Source: Pseudochelatococcus contaminans
Lineage (GTDB): Bacteria; Pseudomonadota; Alphaproteobacteria; Rhizobiales; Beijerinckiaceae
Assembly (NCBI RefSeq): GCF_014195635.1
Contig: NZ_JACICC010000004.1
Coordinates: 124,001-188,000 of the forward strand
DNA length: 64,000 nt
Direction: 5' to 3'
Part shown: positions 48,103 through 58,195 of the stretch, one piece after another
How the letters are laid out: each line of letters starts with the position of its first letter
How positions within the stretch are numbered: the stretch's first letter is position 1
Made by a program: the position numbers and the translations under genes
The notes under the pieces: model-generated
Seen by the model: the letters and a program-made list of their open reading frames with translations, nothing else
Database searches by the model: none
Told to the model about the DNA's origin: nothing

Positions 48103-50096
48103 CCGCCCCCGAGGATTTGTCTGTTATCGGAGAGCATGCGGGAGTCGGCGCGCGATTTGCGCGGTACGCCGATCCGCAGCCGCCGGTCGATGAGCGACAA
48201 ACCGCCGCCGAAAGCCGCGACCACCGCGCCGATCCATATCAGCAAAACGAAAGGCTTCCAGTAAAGCCGCACGGCGATGCCGCCATCGGGCAATGTTTCT
48301 CCCGGCGCGACATAGATCTGGCCAAGACCGCGCGTCATGAGGCCCGCTTCCGTGGTCGCCATGCCGCGCGTCGTGTAAAAACGCTTCTCCGCTGTCACCC
48401 TCCCGATTGGCGTTTCGCCGCGCGTCACTGAAAAATGCACGACCTCGGCCTTATAGGTATTCCGGCCAAGCGATGACACCGAATCGAGGCGCAATGTATA
48501 CGGGCCGGCGTTGATGGTTTCGCCCGGACGGACGATGGCAAGGGTTTCCACCTCCCATGCCGTCGCGGAGATGCCAAGTACCAACAAACCGATGCCGGCA
48601 TGGGCGACGGCAGCGCCCCATGCCGAGGATGGCAATCCACGAGCCCGCCGCCAAACGCTGGCGAGAGACGCGCCCCGCCTCCAGCTGCGCGTGACGATCT
48701 CGGACAGCGCACCCGCCACGGCAAAAAACCCCAGCGCGACACCCGCAAGCGCCAGCACCGGGCCGCCATGCGTGAGCGCCACGATCATCGCGACCATCGC
48801 CAGGGACAGCGCGAAAGCGGCAGTGAGGCGCTGAGCCGCACCGAGAAGATCGCCCCGCTTCCACGCCAGCGTCTGGCCCAGTGGCATGATGGCGACAAGC
48901 GGCATCGTCAGCGGCAGGAAGGTGGCATCGAAATATGGCGGGCCGACTGAAATGCGGTCGCCGGTCAATGCCTCAAGCGCCAGCGGATAGAGCGTGCCGA
49001 TGAACACGGTCGCGCAGGCAGTACAGAGCAGCAGGTTGTTGAGCACCAGCGCGCCTTCACGCGAAACCGGCGCGAAAATACCGCCCTGCCGCAGCATGGG
49101 CGCGCGCCACGCGAACAACGCCAGCGCACCACCGATGAACAGGACGAGGATGACCAGGATGAACGCACCCCGCTCAGGATCGGTGGCGAATGCGTGCACC
49201 GACGTCAGCACGCCGGAGCGCACCAGAAACGCGCCGATCAGCGACAACGAAAACGTCAGGATGGCGAGCAGAATGGTCCAGACTCTCAGAGCATCTCGCT
49301 TTTCCATCACCACCGCAGAATGCACCAGCGCCGTTCCCGCCAACCACGGCATCAGTGAGGCGTTCTCCACCGGATCCCAGAACCACCAGCCGCCCCAGCC
49401 AAGTTCGTAATACGCCCAGTACGAGCCCATCGCGATGCCGAGCGTCAGGAATACCCACGCCGCCAGCGTCCATGGCCGGACAGCGCGCGCCCACACGGCA
49501 TCGACGCGCCCATCGAGCAGCGCCGCCACGGCGAAGGCGAAGGAGATGGAGAAGCCGACATAGCCCAGATAAAGCAGCGGCGGATGAATGGCGAGGCCGA
49601 TGTCCTGCAACAGCGGGTTGAGATCGCGCCCTTCAAAGGGGGGAAACTCCACCCGCATGAACGGGTTGGATGTCAGCAGCATGAACAGCAGAAAGGCAGC
49701 GGTCAGCATTGCCAGAACGCCAAGCGTCAGCGCCCGCAGCCGCTCCGGCAGCGAGCGGGACAGCGCCACCACTGCGCCGGAGAGCGCAAGCACCAGCACC
49801 CAGAGCAGCATGGAGCCCTCGTGGTTGCCCCATACGCCAGTGATCCGGAATAGCAGCGGCTTGAGCGAATGGGAATTCTCAACCACGTTCGCGACGGAAA
49901 AATCCGAAACGACATAGGCATGCACCAGCGCGCCGAACGATGCCAGCAGGCACAGAAACGTCGCCACGGCAGCGGGCCTGGCAGCAGCCATCATCGCGCC
50001 GTCCCCGACCCGTGCGCCCCACAGCGGCAGCACGCACTGCACCATGGAAAGACCGAGCGCCAGCGCCAGCGCGTAATGTCCCAGTTCGACGACCAT
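48099..50096 (-). CDS. ccmF: Haem lyase component CcmF/CycK
   Basis: Large integral membrane protein of 665 residues, about 14 helices, that transfers haem from CcmE to apocytochrome c. The tryptophan-rich periplasmic signature WAYYELGWGGWWFWDPVENA is present, with conserved His residues such as NHEGSMLLWVL and the segment IHPPLLYLGYVG. Its start is directly adjacent to the ccmE stop, so translation is coupled. Standard System I gene order supports the assignment. Confidence 0.97.
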   Translation of the reverse strand: MVVELGHYALALALGLSMVQCVLPLWGARVGDGAMMAAARPAAVATFLCLLASFGALVHAYVVSDFSVANVVENSHSLKPLLFRITGVWGNHEGSMLLWVLVLALSGAVVALSRSLPERLRALTLGVLAMLTAAFLLFMLLTSNPFMRVEFPPFEGRDLNPLLQDIGLAIHPPLLYLGYVGFSISFAFAVAALLDGRVDAVWARAVRPWTLAAWVFLTLGIAMGSYWAYYELGWGGWWFWDPVENASLMPWLAGTALVHSAVVMEKRDALRVWTILLAILTFSLSLIGAFLVRSGVLTSVHAFATDPERGAFILVILVLFIGGALALFAWRAPMLRQGGIFAPVSREGALVLNNLLLCTACATVFIGTLYPLALEALTGDRISVGPPYFDATFLPLTMPLVAIMPLGQTLAWKRGDLLGAAQRLTAAFALSLAMVAMIVALTHGGPVLALAGVALGFFAVAGALSEIVTRSWRRGASLASVWRRARGLPSSAWGAAVAHAGIGLLVLGISATAWEVETLAIVRPGETINAGPYTLRLDSVSSLGRNTYKAEVVHFSVTRGETPIGRVTAEKRFYTTRGMATTEAGLMTRGLGQIYVAPGETLPDGGIAVRLYWKPFVLLIWIGAVVAAFGGGLSLIDRRLRIGVPRKSRADSRMLSDNRQILGGG

Positions 50097-50564
50097 TCAG
50101 CTTCCGTCACCTTCGCCGGCATGCCGCCACAGGCCATCGTCTTTCAACGTGTCCGCAACCTCGCGCGGCATGTAATTCTCGTCATGGCGCGCCAGCACGT
50201 TGTCGGCCAGAAAGCTGCCATCCGGTGTCAGCACACCTTCCGTCACCACGCCCTGCCCCTCACGAAACAGGTCCGGCAGCAGCCCTGTATAGCGCACGGC
50301 GATCCCGGCAGCCCCGTCCGTCACGACGAAACGAATGGTGCGGGACGATGTGTCCTGCGCACTGTCCCTGACGACGGACCCTTGCTGCACCAGCCCGCCC
50401 AGACGCAGACGCGTGCCCGGTGCGATGTCCAGCGCGACGATGTCCGAAGGCGAGCGAAAGAAAACGATGGTATCGCGCAGCGCCACCAGCACCAGCCCGA
50501 GCGCAACGCCCAACACGGCAAGGCCGGCAGCGATCAAGGTGAGGCGGCGCTGTTTCCGCGTCAT
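50097..50564 (-). CDS. ccmE: Haem chaperone CcmE/CycJ
   Basis: A 155-residue membrane-anchored OB-fold protein that carries haem covalently. The haem-binding His127 and Tyr131 sit in [15 protein letters not shown] (H-x3-Y). A signal-anchor helix is at 8-29 and the OB domain has [14 protein letters not shown] and [18 protein letters not shown]. It overlaps ccmI by four bases and precedes ccmF with no gap. Confidence 0.96.
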   Translation of the reverse strand: MTRKQRRLTLIAAGLAVLGVALGLVLVALRDTIVFFRSPSDIVALDIAPGTRLRLGGLVQQGSVVRDSAQDTSSRTIRFVVTDGAAGIAVRYTGLLPDLFREGQGVVTEGVLTPDGSFLADNVLARHDENYMPREVADTLKDDGLWRHAGEGDGS

Positions 50565-51298
50565 GGGGCCGCCGTCCCGTCCTGCCCGGCGACAACGCCC
50601 AGATAATAGGCAGCGGCATCGGATGCGGGATCGAGCGCCAGCGCACGTTCGAAAGCCAGCCGTGCGTCGGCGCTGACGATGCCGCCATCCGCCATGACAA
50701 GCGCTTCGCCAAGCCCGGACAGTCTCTGGGCTGTCTCGCCATCGTGCCGGATGGTTTCGCGGAAGGCATGGGCCGCTTGCTCGAACCGCCCCATGCGCAT
50801 GTAAACCGGCGCCAGCAACTCCCAGCCGCGCCAGTCATCCGCCTGCCGGGCCAGATGCCCCTCGATCCGGGCGATGACCTCGCCGATGTCTGGATCGCGT
50901 CCGGGATCAACCTTCAGCCGGGCTGCAAGCGGCGCATCGGCAACATGCGGCTGTCCGAGTGTGCCATAAACCGTCAACGCCACGAGCGGTATCAGCGACA
51001 CCGCAATCGCGGAAGCAGCACGCCGGCGACGAAGGGCCGGCTCCCCTTTCTGGTCACTCTCGGCAGGCGTTTGCGCAACGGCGCGCAGCAGACGCCTGCC
51101 GGCCTCCGCGCGGGCGGATTCAACTTCCGCCGCCGGCATGAGTCCTCGTGCCGCTTCACTGTCAATATCCGCGATCTGGCTGCGAAAAAACGCTGCATCA
51201 TCGACGATGGCCACCGCCGCACGCTGGCGCGACAGCGGCACCAATACGGCAAGAACAACTGCGCCCGTCATGAAAGCAAAAATAAACCAGATGGTCAT
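50561..51298 (-). CDS. ccmI: Cytochrome c maturation protein CcmI/CycH
   Basis: Apocytochrome c chaperone with two N-terminal membrane helices (about residues 2-20 and 95-112), a helical loop between them, and a periplasmic TPR region (about 140-240: [34 protein letters not shown] and similar). It is the first gene of the ccmIEFH operon and overlaps ccmE. At 245 residues it is somewhat short for CcmI, but the layout is complete. The 74-base gap after the upstream AsmA gene probably holds the operon promoter. Confidence 0.92.
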   Translation of the reverse strand: MTIWFIFAFMTGAVVLAVLVPLSRQRAAVAIVDDAAFFRSQIADIDSEAARGLMPAAEVESARAEAGRRLLRAVAQTPAESDQKGEPALRRRRAASAIAVSLIPLVALTVYGTLGQPHVADAPLAARLKVDPGRDPDIGEVIARIEGHLARQADDWRGWELLAPVYMRMGRFEQAAHAFRETIRHDGETAQRLSGLGEALVMADGGIVSADARLAFERALALDPASDAAAYYLGVVAGQDGTAAP

Positions 51299-51372
51299 GA
51301 TCCTTCATATCATCAGGCCCATGGGGGTGCTGACAATACTTCGCGGCGACATTTGGTCACGTCCCGCACTGG

Positions 51373-54300
51373 TCAGGGACTGCCGGCATCCGGGCGAATA
51401 TCGAGCGGCGCGGGAAGCGACGGCACTTGCTGCGGAGCCGGCATTGCCCGACCTTCCGCCGCCTCGCGGGCCAGTTCTTCAAGCCTTTGCCGTTCACGCT
51501 CCTGACGCTCGCGCTCAAGCTTTTCAATCGCTAGACGCTCCGCCTCAAGACGCTCTGTTTCAACACGCTCGGCTTCAAGCCTCTCCGCTTGCAATCTCTC
51601 GGCCTCCAGACGTTCAGCCTCCTTCCGGGCGCGCTCCTCACGTTCGCGGCGGGCCTTTTCGATGCGGTCCTTGGCTTCCGCCTCAAGCCGTTCGATACGA
51701 TCCAGCTCACGCGTCAGAGCAATTGCGGCAAGACCGTTGGCAACGCTACCCGCCTCTACCTGCCGTTGAAGATCCGGCAAGGTGCCACGCCACACCACGA
51801 TGGCTTGCGGTGCCGCTCCGCTCCAGCCTGCCGGGCTGGCGAGGCCGTAAAGATGGGCGCGCGCGTCGAGCGTCAGACCACCAAGGCCGAAACCGCCGCT
51901 GATCCCGGCACGGGTCTGTTCTGCTTCCAGCGTCAACGGACCAAAGCGCAACGTGCCGCTTGCCAGCGTCAACGGCACGGTCAAATCCGGCACCGGCCAG
52001 GCCTGCGCGTCCAGCTCTGCGCCAAGTCGGGCAGCGACCTGCGACGGGTCCATCTCGACAGCGGCGCTATCCAGCAGGCCCGCAACAGTGCTTTGCAGCG
52101 CCTCGGGATTGAAATCCGGAATAGTGGCATCCGCGATGCGCACCTCCCCGCCACCGGCCACCGTGGACACAAGCCCAGCGACGGTTTCAGCAGACGCGCC
52201 AAACTCCAGCTTGCCGCTGGCCGTGCCCGCGATCTGCTGGTTCGTCAGCGCCGCAAGCGCCACCTGCCGCAAGGCGACATCGCCGCGCACATTCACCTGA
52301 GCCCCCAGCCGCCGCAACGAAACCGTGCCAGCAGCTTGGCCGCCGCCATCGACGGCGCTCTCGGCAATGGTCAGGGTTGTGACCTCGGGAGAGATGTCGG
52401 CCTGCAATGAGGCGTCCGTCAACGCCAGCCCGGGCGTGACGGCCAGCCGTTTCGCTTTCAGCCCGAACGCCGCCGTGAATGCCGGGGCAGAGCCGCCCAA
52501 CCGCCGCGAAGACCACAGCTGCCCCTCCTGCGGGCGCGCGCCGGGGCCAAGCGCCAGTGCAAGAACACTCCCAAGATCAAGCGTTTGCAGCGCGATATCA
52601 CCGCGCACGCCCTGATCGTCCGCCACCAGAGCGCCCGTTAGCGGGTTGCCAGATACGCTGCCATGCACACTCTCGATGGCAAGCTTGCCCGGTTGCCAGC
52701 GCAGCGCGCCGGTCAGCGACGCCGGCACCGGCGCTTCCGTGACCGGCAGCGGCCGCCCGAGCAACGCCGCGAGCGCGCCTGCGTCCGGCGTTTCAAGTTG
52801 CATCGGGCCAGTGAGCGCCACCCCTTCAGCACTGCCGCGCCAGCTTCCGTCAAGAACCAGCTTGCTGCCGCCGGCTGTCAGGCTGGCACGTCCATCCATA
52901 TGATTGAAGCCGTTGCCCCGCGCGGCGACGACGAACTTGCCGGTTGCGGACGATGGCGACGCCGTATCGCCCCTGCCCATCGCCACCAATCCAAGCTGCC
53001 CCAGCAGCGCCGGCGCATCTGGAGATTCGAGCCGGACATCAACGACCGCACGGTCCCCCGCCGCGCCAGCCGGGTCGCTGACGATCCGCCCGTCGATGGC
53101 CGTTTGCGCCGCGCTGCCGGTGATCACCGCCACAAGCGGGCTACCAGCGCCGGGACGTGCGATGGTCGCATCCAGTTTCAACGGGCCAAGAACAGGCGCG
53201 GCCCGTGTCAGCGCGTCACCCCACGCCGCCGGCAGGAAGGGCCGGTAGAGCGCCAGGAATGGACCGGGATCGGCAGCCTCCATAGCGGCGACGATACGCC
53301 CGCCATCCTCGCCCAGATGGCCCGATGCCGACAGGCGGGCGCCGTCCGGATCGATCAGATCGAACTGCTCCACCGTCACGCCATCGGCCGTGGTGGAAAA
53401 GCGGGCTGCGATCTGCCGCCCTTCCGACGCGGGAGCCGTGCCGAACCGAAGCCGCCGCGCTTGCAGATCGACCGTAAGATCGACACCGCTACGCACGGCC
53501 ACCATCGGATCGAGCCGTGGCAAGCTTTCCAGATCGACCCCTTGCAGGACCAGCGTCGCATCCGCCCGTGCGCGTGCATCCCCGACTGCCGGGGTAAATT
53601 GCAGATCACCCGCCAGCGTGCTGCCTTCCGCAGAGGCATCGAGATTGCGCACCGCAATGCCTGACGCGGATGCCGCGATATCCCCGCGCACGGAAAGGCC
53701 CGGCCAGTCCCGCAGGGTCTGGCTAAGGCGCAGCATCAGGCCTAGCTCATCCAGGGATTGCGCGTTCCCAACGGCATTTTTCAGCGCATTGGCAAGCCGC
53801 ACGCCGTCACCGGCCTTGAAATCCACCTTGCCGGAGAAGCCCCCGCCGGGCGCGAACACCGCGTCCGCTACATCCAGCTTGCCGCCGCCCGGCAAGGCAA
53901 CGTCGAAACGCGGGATTTCCAGCCGCACACCTGCCGGAGCGTTTTGCCCCGGCGGTGATTGCGTCAATATATCAGCGGAAGCCGCGCCCAATTCCTCGCC
54001 TGCATAAGCCAGGCTACCAGCGGTGAGCGCCGCCTTGAGCGGCACCGTTTGGAGAAACCGGCTGACCGCACCGCCAAGGCCGCTGCCCCCATCGCCCCAT
54101 GCCGCAATAAGCGGGCGCACGTCGACGCGGCGGCTGTCGAGGGTCAGCACCAGCGGCGGCGTTTCGCCTTGCAGCAGCAGGCCCGCGTCGAGAGAGCCGC
54201 TGCCGGTGAACACTGCCGCACTGGCCCCTGCTCCGGAACGGATTTCGACATTCGAGCCGGTCAGCGCCCAACCTTCGCTCGTCACATCGGCAGAGGCGGT

Positions 54301-55107
54301 GAGACGCGGATGATCCGCCGCCTCATCACCAGCCTGCACCGAAGCGGGCAGCGGCAGCGACATGTTGAAACGCCCGGAGATGGAAGGCTTCTCCTGCGGC
54401 AGCAAATAACCATCAAACTCAGCCTGGCCGCCTGTATCGGCAACGCTTGCCCGCACCTTGAGCCGCAAGCGGCCGTCAGCGCCGACAGCACCCGTTGCGG
54501 CGCTGAGTGTGTCGCCGCCATCCCGCAGCTCGATGCGCCACGGCCCTGCGAGCGATGGCGCGTTTGCCGAAGCATCGAAGGGGCCGATAACCTGCTCCAC
54601 CGGCCCACCAGCAGAATCATGCGTCACGCGGATCGTGCCCTGATCGATTTCAAGACTGGCAATGCCCACAGCGCCGGCATCTGTCAGCGTCGGGCCGATT
54701 GCGGCCGGCAGGCGCACGCCGCCCTGCTCGCCAACGATGATTCGCAATTCGGGCCGTTGCAGCCGCGCGCTCGTCACCTCGATGCGGCCACCCAGAAGCG
54801 GCGGCGCATCCAGAGCGACATCAAGACCCGCTGCCGTGAGGACAGGCGTTTCGCCGCCAACGAAAACCCGTTCCAGTTCCAGACGCGGGGTGGGCAAAAG
54901 GCGAACCGTGATCGGCCCTTCAGTGCGGATTTCGATACCGAAGGCCTGCCCGAGCGCGGCTTCCACCTCGGCACGCCGGGACTCCCAATTGACAAAATAA
55001 GGCACCGCCAGCGCCGCGCACAGCACGGCGACGAGCAGGAACGCTACAATACTGAAAAGATCGCGCACCCTCAGCCGACCTGTCATCTGGCGGCGCAAGG
55101 CAGCCAT
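51373..55107 (-). CDS. AsmA family protein with C-terminal coiled coil
   Basis: A very large (1244-residue) protein with one N-terminal membrane anchor (LFSIVAFLLVAVLCAALAVPYF, about 17-38) and an AsmA domain (EAALGQAFGIEIRTEGPITVRLLPTPRLELERV, then repeated beta-rich grooves) and an AsmA_2-like end (about 950-1090). AsmA proteins bridge the envelope and are linked to lipid transport and outer-membrane assembly. Unusually it ends in about 110 residues of charged coiled coil built from RLEAERLEAE-type units, followed by a Pro-rich tail. A Met at 55086 is an alternative start. It is the sole gene between ccmI and the 55.1-55.5 kb gap. Confidence 0.9.
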   Translation of the reverse strand: MAALRRQMTGRLRVRDLFSIVAFLLVAVLCAALAVPYFVNWESRRAEVEAALGQAFGIEIRTEGPITVRLLPTPRLELERVFVGGETPVLTAAGLDVALDAPPLLGGRIEVTSARLQRPELRIIVGEQGGVRLPAAIGPTLTDAGAVGIASLEIDQGTIRVTHDSAGGPVEQVIGPFDASANAPSLAGPWRIELRDGGDTLSAATGAVGADGRLRLKVRASVADTGGQAEFDGYLLPQEKPSISGRFNMSLPLPASVQAGDEAADHPRLTASADVTSEGWALTGSNVEIRSGAGASAAVFTGSGSLDAGLLLQGETPPLVLTLDSRRVDVRPLIAAWGDGGSGLGGAVSRFLQTVPLKAALTAGSLAYAGEELGAASADILTQSPPGQNAPAGVRLEIPRFDVALPGGGKLDVADAVFAPGGGFSGKVDFKAGDGVRLANALKNAVGNAQSLDELGLMLRLSQTLRDWPGLSVRGDIAASASGIAVRNLDASAEGSTLAGDLQFTPAVGDARARADATLVLQGVDLESLPRLDPMVAVRSGVDLTVDLQARRLRFGTAPASEGRQIAARFSTTADGVTVEQFDLIDPDGARLSASGHLGEDGGRIVAAMEAADPGPFLALYRPFLPAAWGDALTRAAPVLGPLKLDATIARPGAGSPLVAVITGSAAQTAIDGRIVSDPAGAAGDRAVVDVRLESPDAPALLGQLGLVAMGRGDTASPSSATGKFVVAARGNGFNHMDGRASLTAGGSKLVLDGSWRGSAEGVALTGPMQLETPDAGALAALLGRPLPVTEAPVPASLTGALRWQPGKLAIESVHGSVSGNPLTGALVADDQGVRGDIALQTLDLGSVLALALGPGARPQEGQLWSSRRLGGSAPAFTAAFGLKAKRLAVTPGLALTDASLQADISPEVTTLTIAESAVDGGGQAAGTVSLRRLGAQVNVRGDVALRQVALAALTNQQIAGTASGKLEFGASAETVAGLVSTVAGGGEVRIADATIPDFNPEALQSTVAGLLDSAAVEMDPSQVAARLGAELDAQAWPVPDLTVPLTLASGTLRFGPLTLEAEQTRAGISGGFGLGGLTLDARAHLYGLASPAGWSGAAPQAIVVWRGTLPDLQRQVEAGSVANGLAAIALTRELDRIERLEAEAKDRIEKARREREERARKEAERLEAERLQAERLEAERVETERLEAERLAIEKLERERQERERQRLEELAREAAEGRAMPAPQQVPSLPAPLDIRPDAGSP

Positions 55108-55479
55108 GCGCCGGAAACACCGGCCCGGACACCGCTCCGCAAACCGGAAATATGCATCGATGTTTATGCACGCTTACGCCCGGGGGCAATGACTTTGGGG
55201 TGACAGCCGCGCAGTTTCCGCCATCCGCAAGCACGCCATTCACAAAATAGCAGGCATTTCCCGGGTGATTGCCCCTGTGATTGTCGCTCTTGGGATCGTT
55301 GCTCTTGGGATCGTTGCTATTGAGATTGTTGCAAAGCGGCGGCAGGCGCGCCACGATACCGGGCAATTTCCTTAAGCATGCACCATCCCGTGCCCCGAAT
55401 TTTCTGTCACATGGCCGCTTGCGCTTAATCTGCCTGCGCTTAAACCTACCAAGACGAATCCCCCTGGAGCCTGAACATC
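55108..55479. other. Intergenic region between AsmA and pepN, with a 15-base tandem repeat
   Basis: The 372-base divergent region shows no convincing gene. It holds three consecutive 15-base units, GATTGTCGCTCTTGG (55279), GATCGTTGCTCTTGG (55294) and GATCGTTGCTATTGA (55309), with decayed units on both sides (55267, 55324). Promoters for both divergent genes should be here but were not resolved. Confidence 0.6.
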
Positions 55480-58128
55480 ATGTCCGCCGAGAACGCCTCT
55501 CTCATCCGTCTCGAAGACTACCGGCCGACCGATTATCTGATCGACACCGTCGCGCTGACGTTCCGGCTTCATCCAACCGATACGCGAATCGTCTCGCGCC
55601 TCTCCGTGCGGCCGAACCCGGCGGGGCAGACAGGCGCACCGCTGGTGCTGGACGGCGATGACCTGACGCTCGTCTCGATCAGTCTGGACGACGCCCCTCT
55701 GGCGCAGGATGCCTACACCGTCAGCCCGTCGCGCCTCGTCATCACCGCGCCCCCGCAACGGCCCTTCACGCTGACGCTTGAAACGGCGGTCAATCCCACG
55801 GCCAACACAAAGCTGATGGGGCTTTATCGGTCCAGCGGCGTCTACTGCACGCAGTGCGAGGCGGATGGCTTTCGCCGCATCACCTATTTCCTCGACCGGC
55901 CGGATGTTCTGTCCGTCTACACCGCCCGCATCGAAGCCGATGCCGACACCCCCCTGCTGCTCGGTAACGGCAACCTGGTCGAAGCTGGCGCGCGCGCGGA
56001 TGGCGGGCACTTCGCCGTATGGCACGATCCTTTTCCGAAGCCCGGCTATCTGTTCGCCATCGTCGGCGGCGATCTCGACAAGGTGGAGGATGTTTTCATT
56101 ACCGCCAGCGGCCGTGAGGTGAAGGTGGCGGTCTACGTGGAAAAGGGCAAAAGCGAGCGCGCCCGCTACGCGCTCGACGCGCTCCAGCGTTCCATGCGGT
56201 GGGACGAGGATGTGTTTGGCCGCGAGTACGATCTCGACGTGTTCAACATCGTCGCCGTGTCCGATTTCAACATGGGGGCGATGGAGAACAAGGGCCTCAA
56301 CATCTTCAACGACAAATACGTGCTCGCCAGCGAGGACACCGCGACAGACGGCGACTATGCCAACATCGAGGCGATCATCGCCCACGAGTATTTCCATAAC
56401 TGGACGGGCAACCGCATCACCTGCCGCGACTGGTTCCAGCTCTGCCTCAAGGAAGGGCTGACGGTGTTCCGCGATCAGGAGTTTTCGTCCGACGCCCGCT
56501 CGCGCGCCGTCAAGCGGATTGCGGATGTCCGCGTGCTGCGCGCGTCGCAGTTCCCGGAAGACGCCGGCCCCCTCGCGCATCCCGTGCGCCCGCGCGCCTA
56601 CAAGGAAATCAACAACTTCTACACTGCCACCGTCTACGAAAAAGGCGCGGAGCTGATCCGTGTGCTCAAAACGCTCATCGGCGCGCAGAGCTTCCGGCGT
56701 GGCATGGATCTGTACTTCGACCGTCACGACGGCACCGCCGCCACCATCGAGGAATTCATCGCCTGCTTTGCGGAAGCAAGCGGACAGGATCTTGCTGCCT
56801 TTTCCCGCTGGTATGAACAAGCCGGCACGCCGCGCGTGACCGCGCGCGGTATCTACGATGCCGGGAATCGCACCTATACATTGACGCTGACGCAGGAAAC
56901 ACCGCCGACGCCCGGCCAGCCGGACAAGCACCCGATGGTGATCCCGGTGGCGCTCGGTCTCGTTGGTGCAGACGGGCGCGAGATCGCCCTCAAAACTGCG
57001 GATGGCGCGCCCCATGACGGAATCGTCGTGCTGGACACGGCGGAAAAGACCATCACCTTCTCGCAGGTGGACAGCTCGCCGACGCCCTCGCTGCTGCGGG
57101 AGTTCTCCGCCCCTGTCATCCTCGACATCGACCTGTCCGACGATGACCTGCTGCGGTTGTTCGCTTACGATACCGATCCATTCAACCAGTGGCAGTCGGC
57201 ACAGACGGTCGCAACCCGCATCATCCGCCGCGCCGTCGACGATATCCGCGCCGGACGCACGCCACAGACGCCGGACAACCTCGTGCATGCGCTGGCGGAG
57301 TTCCTCGACGCGCGCGCCACCCGCGATCCCGCCTTCGCCGCGCAGGTTCTGGCGCTGCCGGGTGAGTCCGACATCGCCCGCGAGATCGGCAGCGACATCG
57401 ACCCCGACGCCATTCATGTAGCCCGCAAGACCATTCGTGCGGGGCTGGGACGTGCGTTGGCGGACAAGCTCGCCGCGCTTTACAACGATCTTGCGGTCAC
57501 CGCACGCTACCGCCCCGATGCGGCACAGGCGGGGCAGCGCGCATTGCGCAACGCCGTCCTCGACCTGCTCACCGCCGGAGACCCCACGCGCGGCGGGGCA
57601 CTGGCGCAGGCGCAGTTCGACAGCGCAGACAACATGACGGACCGCATCGTCGCTCTTGCCACGCTGACACATGTCGCAGGTCTGGCATGCGAAAATGCGC
57701 TGGCGGCTTTTGCGGCGCGTTATGCCGACAACCCGCTGGTGCTGGACAAGTGGTTCTCGCTACAGGCGATGATTGCAGAACCGGAAACACTCGACCGCGT
57801 CAAAGCCCTGCTCGACCACCCGGCTTTTTCGCTCTCGAACCCCAACCGCACCCGCGCACTGGTCGGCAGCTTCGCCATGGCCAATCCGACGCAATTCGCA
57901 CGTCCCGATGGCGCGGGGTTCGCCTTCGTGGCGGATATCATCATCCGTCTCGACCCGGCAAACCCGCAACTGGCCTCGCGTCTTGCCACAGCTTTCCGCA
58001 CCTGGAAAACCTTGGAGCCAGGTCGGCGGGCGCACGCGGAAGCAGCGCTGGAGCGAATCGCGGCTGCCACCCCCCTGTCGCCGGACGTGTCCGACATCGT
58101 TGGCAGAATGCTCGACCGGGCGCTCTGA
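55480..58128 (+). CDS. pepN: Aminopeptidase N
   Basis: M1-family zinc aminopeptidase, 882 residues, cytosolic, which removes N-terminal residues from peptides. The zinc site HEYFHNW gives His302, Glu303 and His306, with Glu325 as third ligand (LCLKEGLTVF). The substrate motif GAMENKGLNIF is just before it. The C-terminal half is the DUF3458/ARM-like part (HALAEFLDARATRDPAFAAQV and similar). It is proteobacterial PepN rather than eukaryote-like. It is monocistronic and convergent on pyrD. Confidence 0.96.
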   Translation: MSAENASLIRLEDYRPTDYLIDTVALTFRLHPTDTRIVSRLSVRPNPAGQTGAPLVLDGDDLTLVSISLDDAPLAQDAYTVSPSRLVITAPPQRPFTLTLETAVNPTANTKLMGLYRSSGVYCTQCEADGFRRITYFLDRPDVLSVYTARIEADADTPLLLGNGNLVEAGARADGGHFAVWHDPFPKPGYLFAIVGGDLDKVEDVFITASGREVKVAVYVEKGKSERARYALDALQRSMRWDEDVFGREYDLDVFNIVAVSDFNMGAMENKGLNIFNDKYVLASEDTATDGDYANIEAIIAHEYFHNWTGNRITCRDWFQLCLKEGLTVFRDQEFSSDARSRAVKRIADVRVLRASQFPEDAGPLAHPVRPRAYKEINNFYTATVYEKGAELIRVLKTLIGAQSFRRGMDLYFDRHDGTAATIEEFIACFAEASGQDLAAFSRWYEQAGTPRVTARGIYDAGNRTYTLTLTQETPPTPGQPDKHPMVIPVALGLVGADGREIALKTADGAPHDGIVVLDTAEKTITFSQVDSSPTPSLLREFSAPVILDIDLSDDDLLRLFAYDTDPFNQWQSAQTVATRIIRRAVDDIRAGRTPQTPDNLVHALAEFLDARATRDPAFAAQVLALPGESDIAREIGSDIDPDAIHVARKTIRAGLGRALADKLAALYNDLAVTARYRPDAAQAGQRALRNAVLDLLTAGDPTRGGALAQAQFDSADNMTDRIVALATLTHVAGLACENALAAFAARYADNPLVLDKWFSLQAMIAEPETLDRVKALLDHPAFSLSNPNRTRALVGSFAMANPTQFARPDGAGFAFVADIIIRLDPANPQLASRLATAFRTWKTLEPGRRAHAEAALERIAAATPLSPDVSDIVGRMLDRAL

Positions 58129-58138
58129 GCTTATATCC

Positions 58139-58183
58139 AACTGCTGGCGCTCACTCCGATTAATCGGGTGAATGCCAGCAGTT
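58139..58183. terminator. Hairpin between convergent pepN and pyrD
   Basis: AACTGCTGGC (58139-58148) pairs with GCCAGCAGTT (58174-58183), with further pairing inside (CTCAC/ATTCACCC region). No clear T-run follows, so it may act as a Rho-assisted or bidirectional stop. Confidence 0.65.
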
Positions 58184-58195
58184 CAGGCTTACAGG

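Noticed and set aside
55372-57672. 766-codon open frame on the minus strand opposite pepN
   Set aside because: It lies antisense to PepN, which has all M1 motifs; the antisense protein has no domain.
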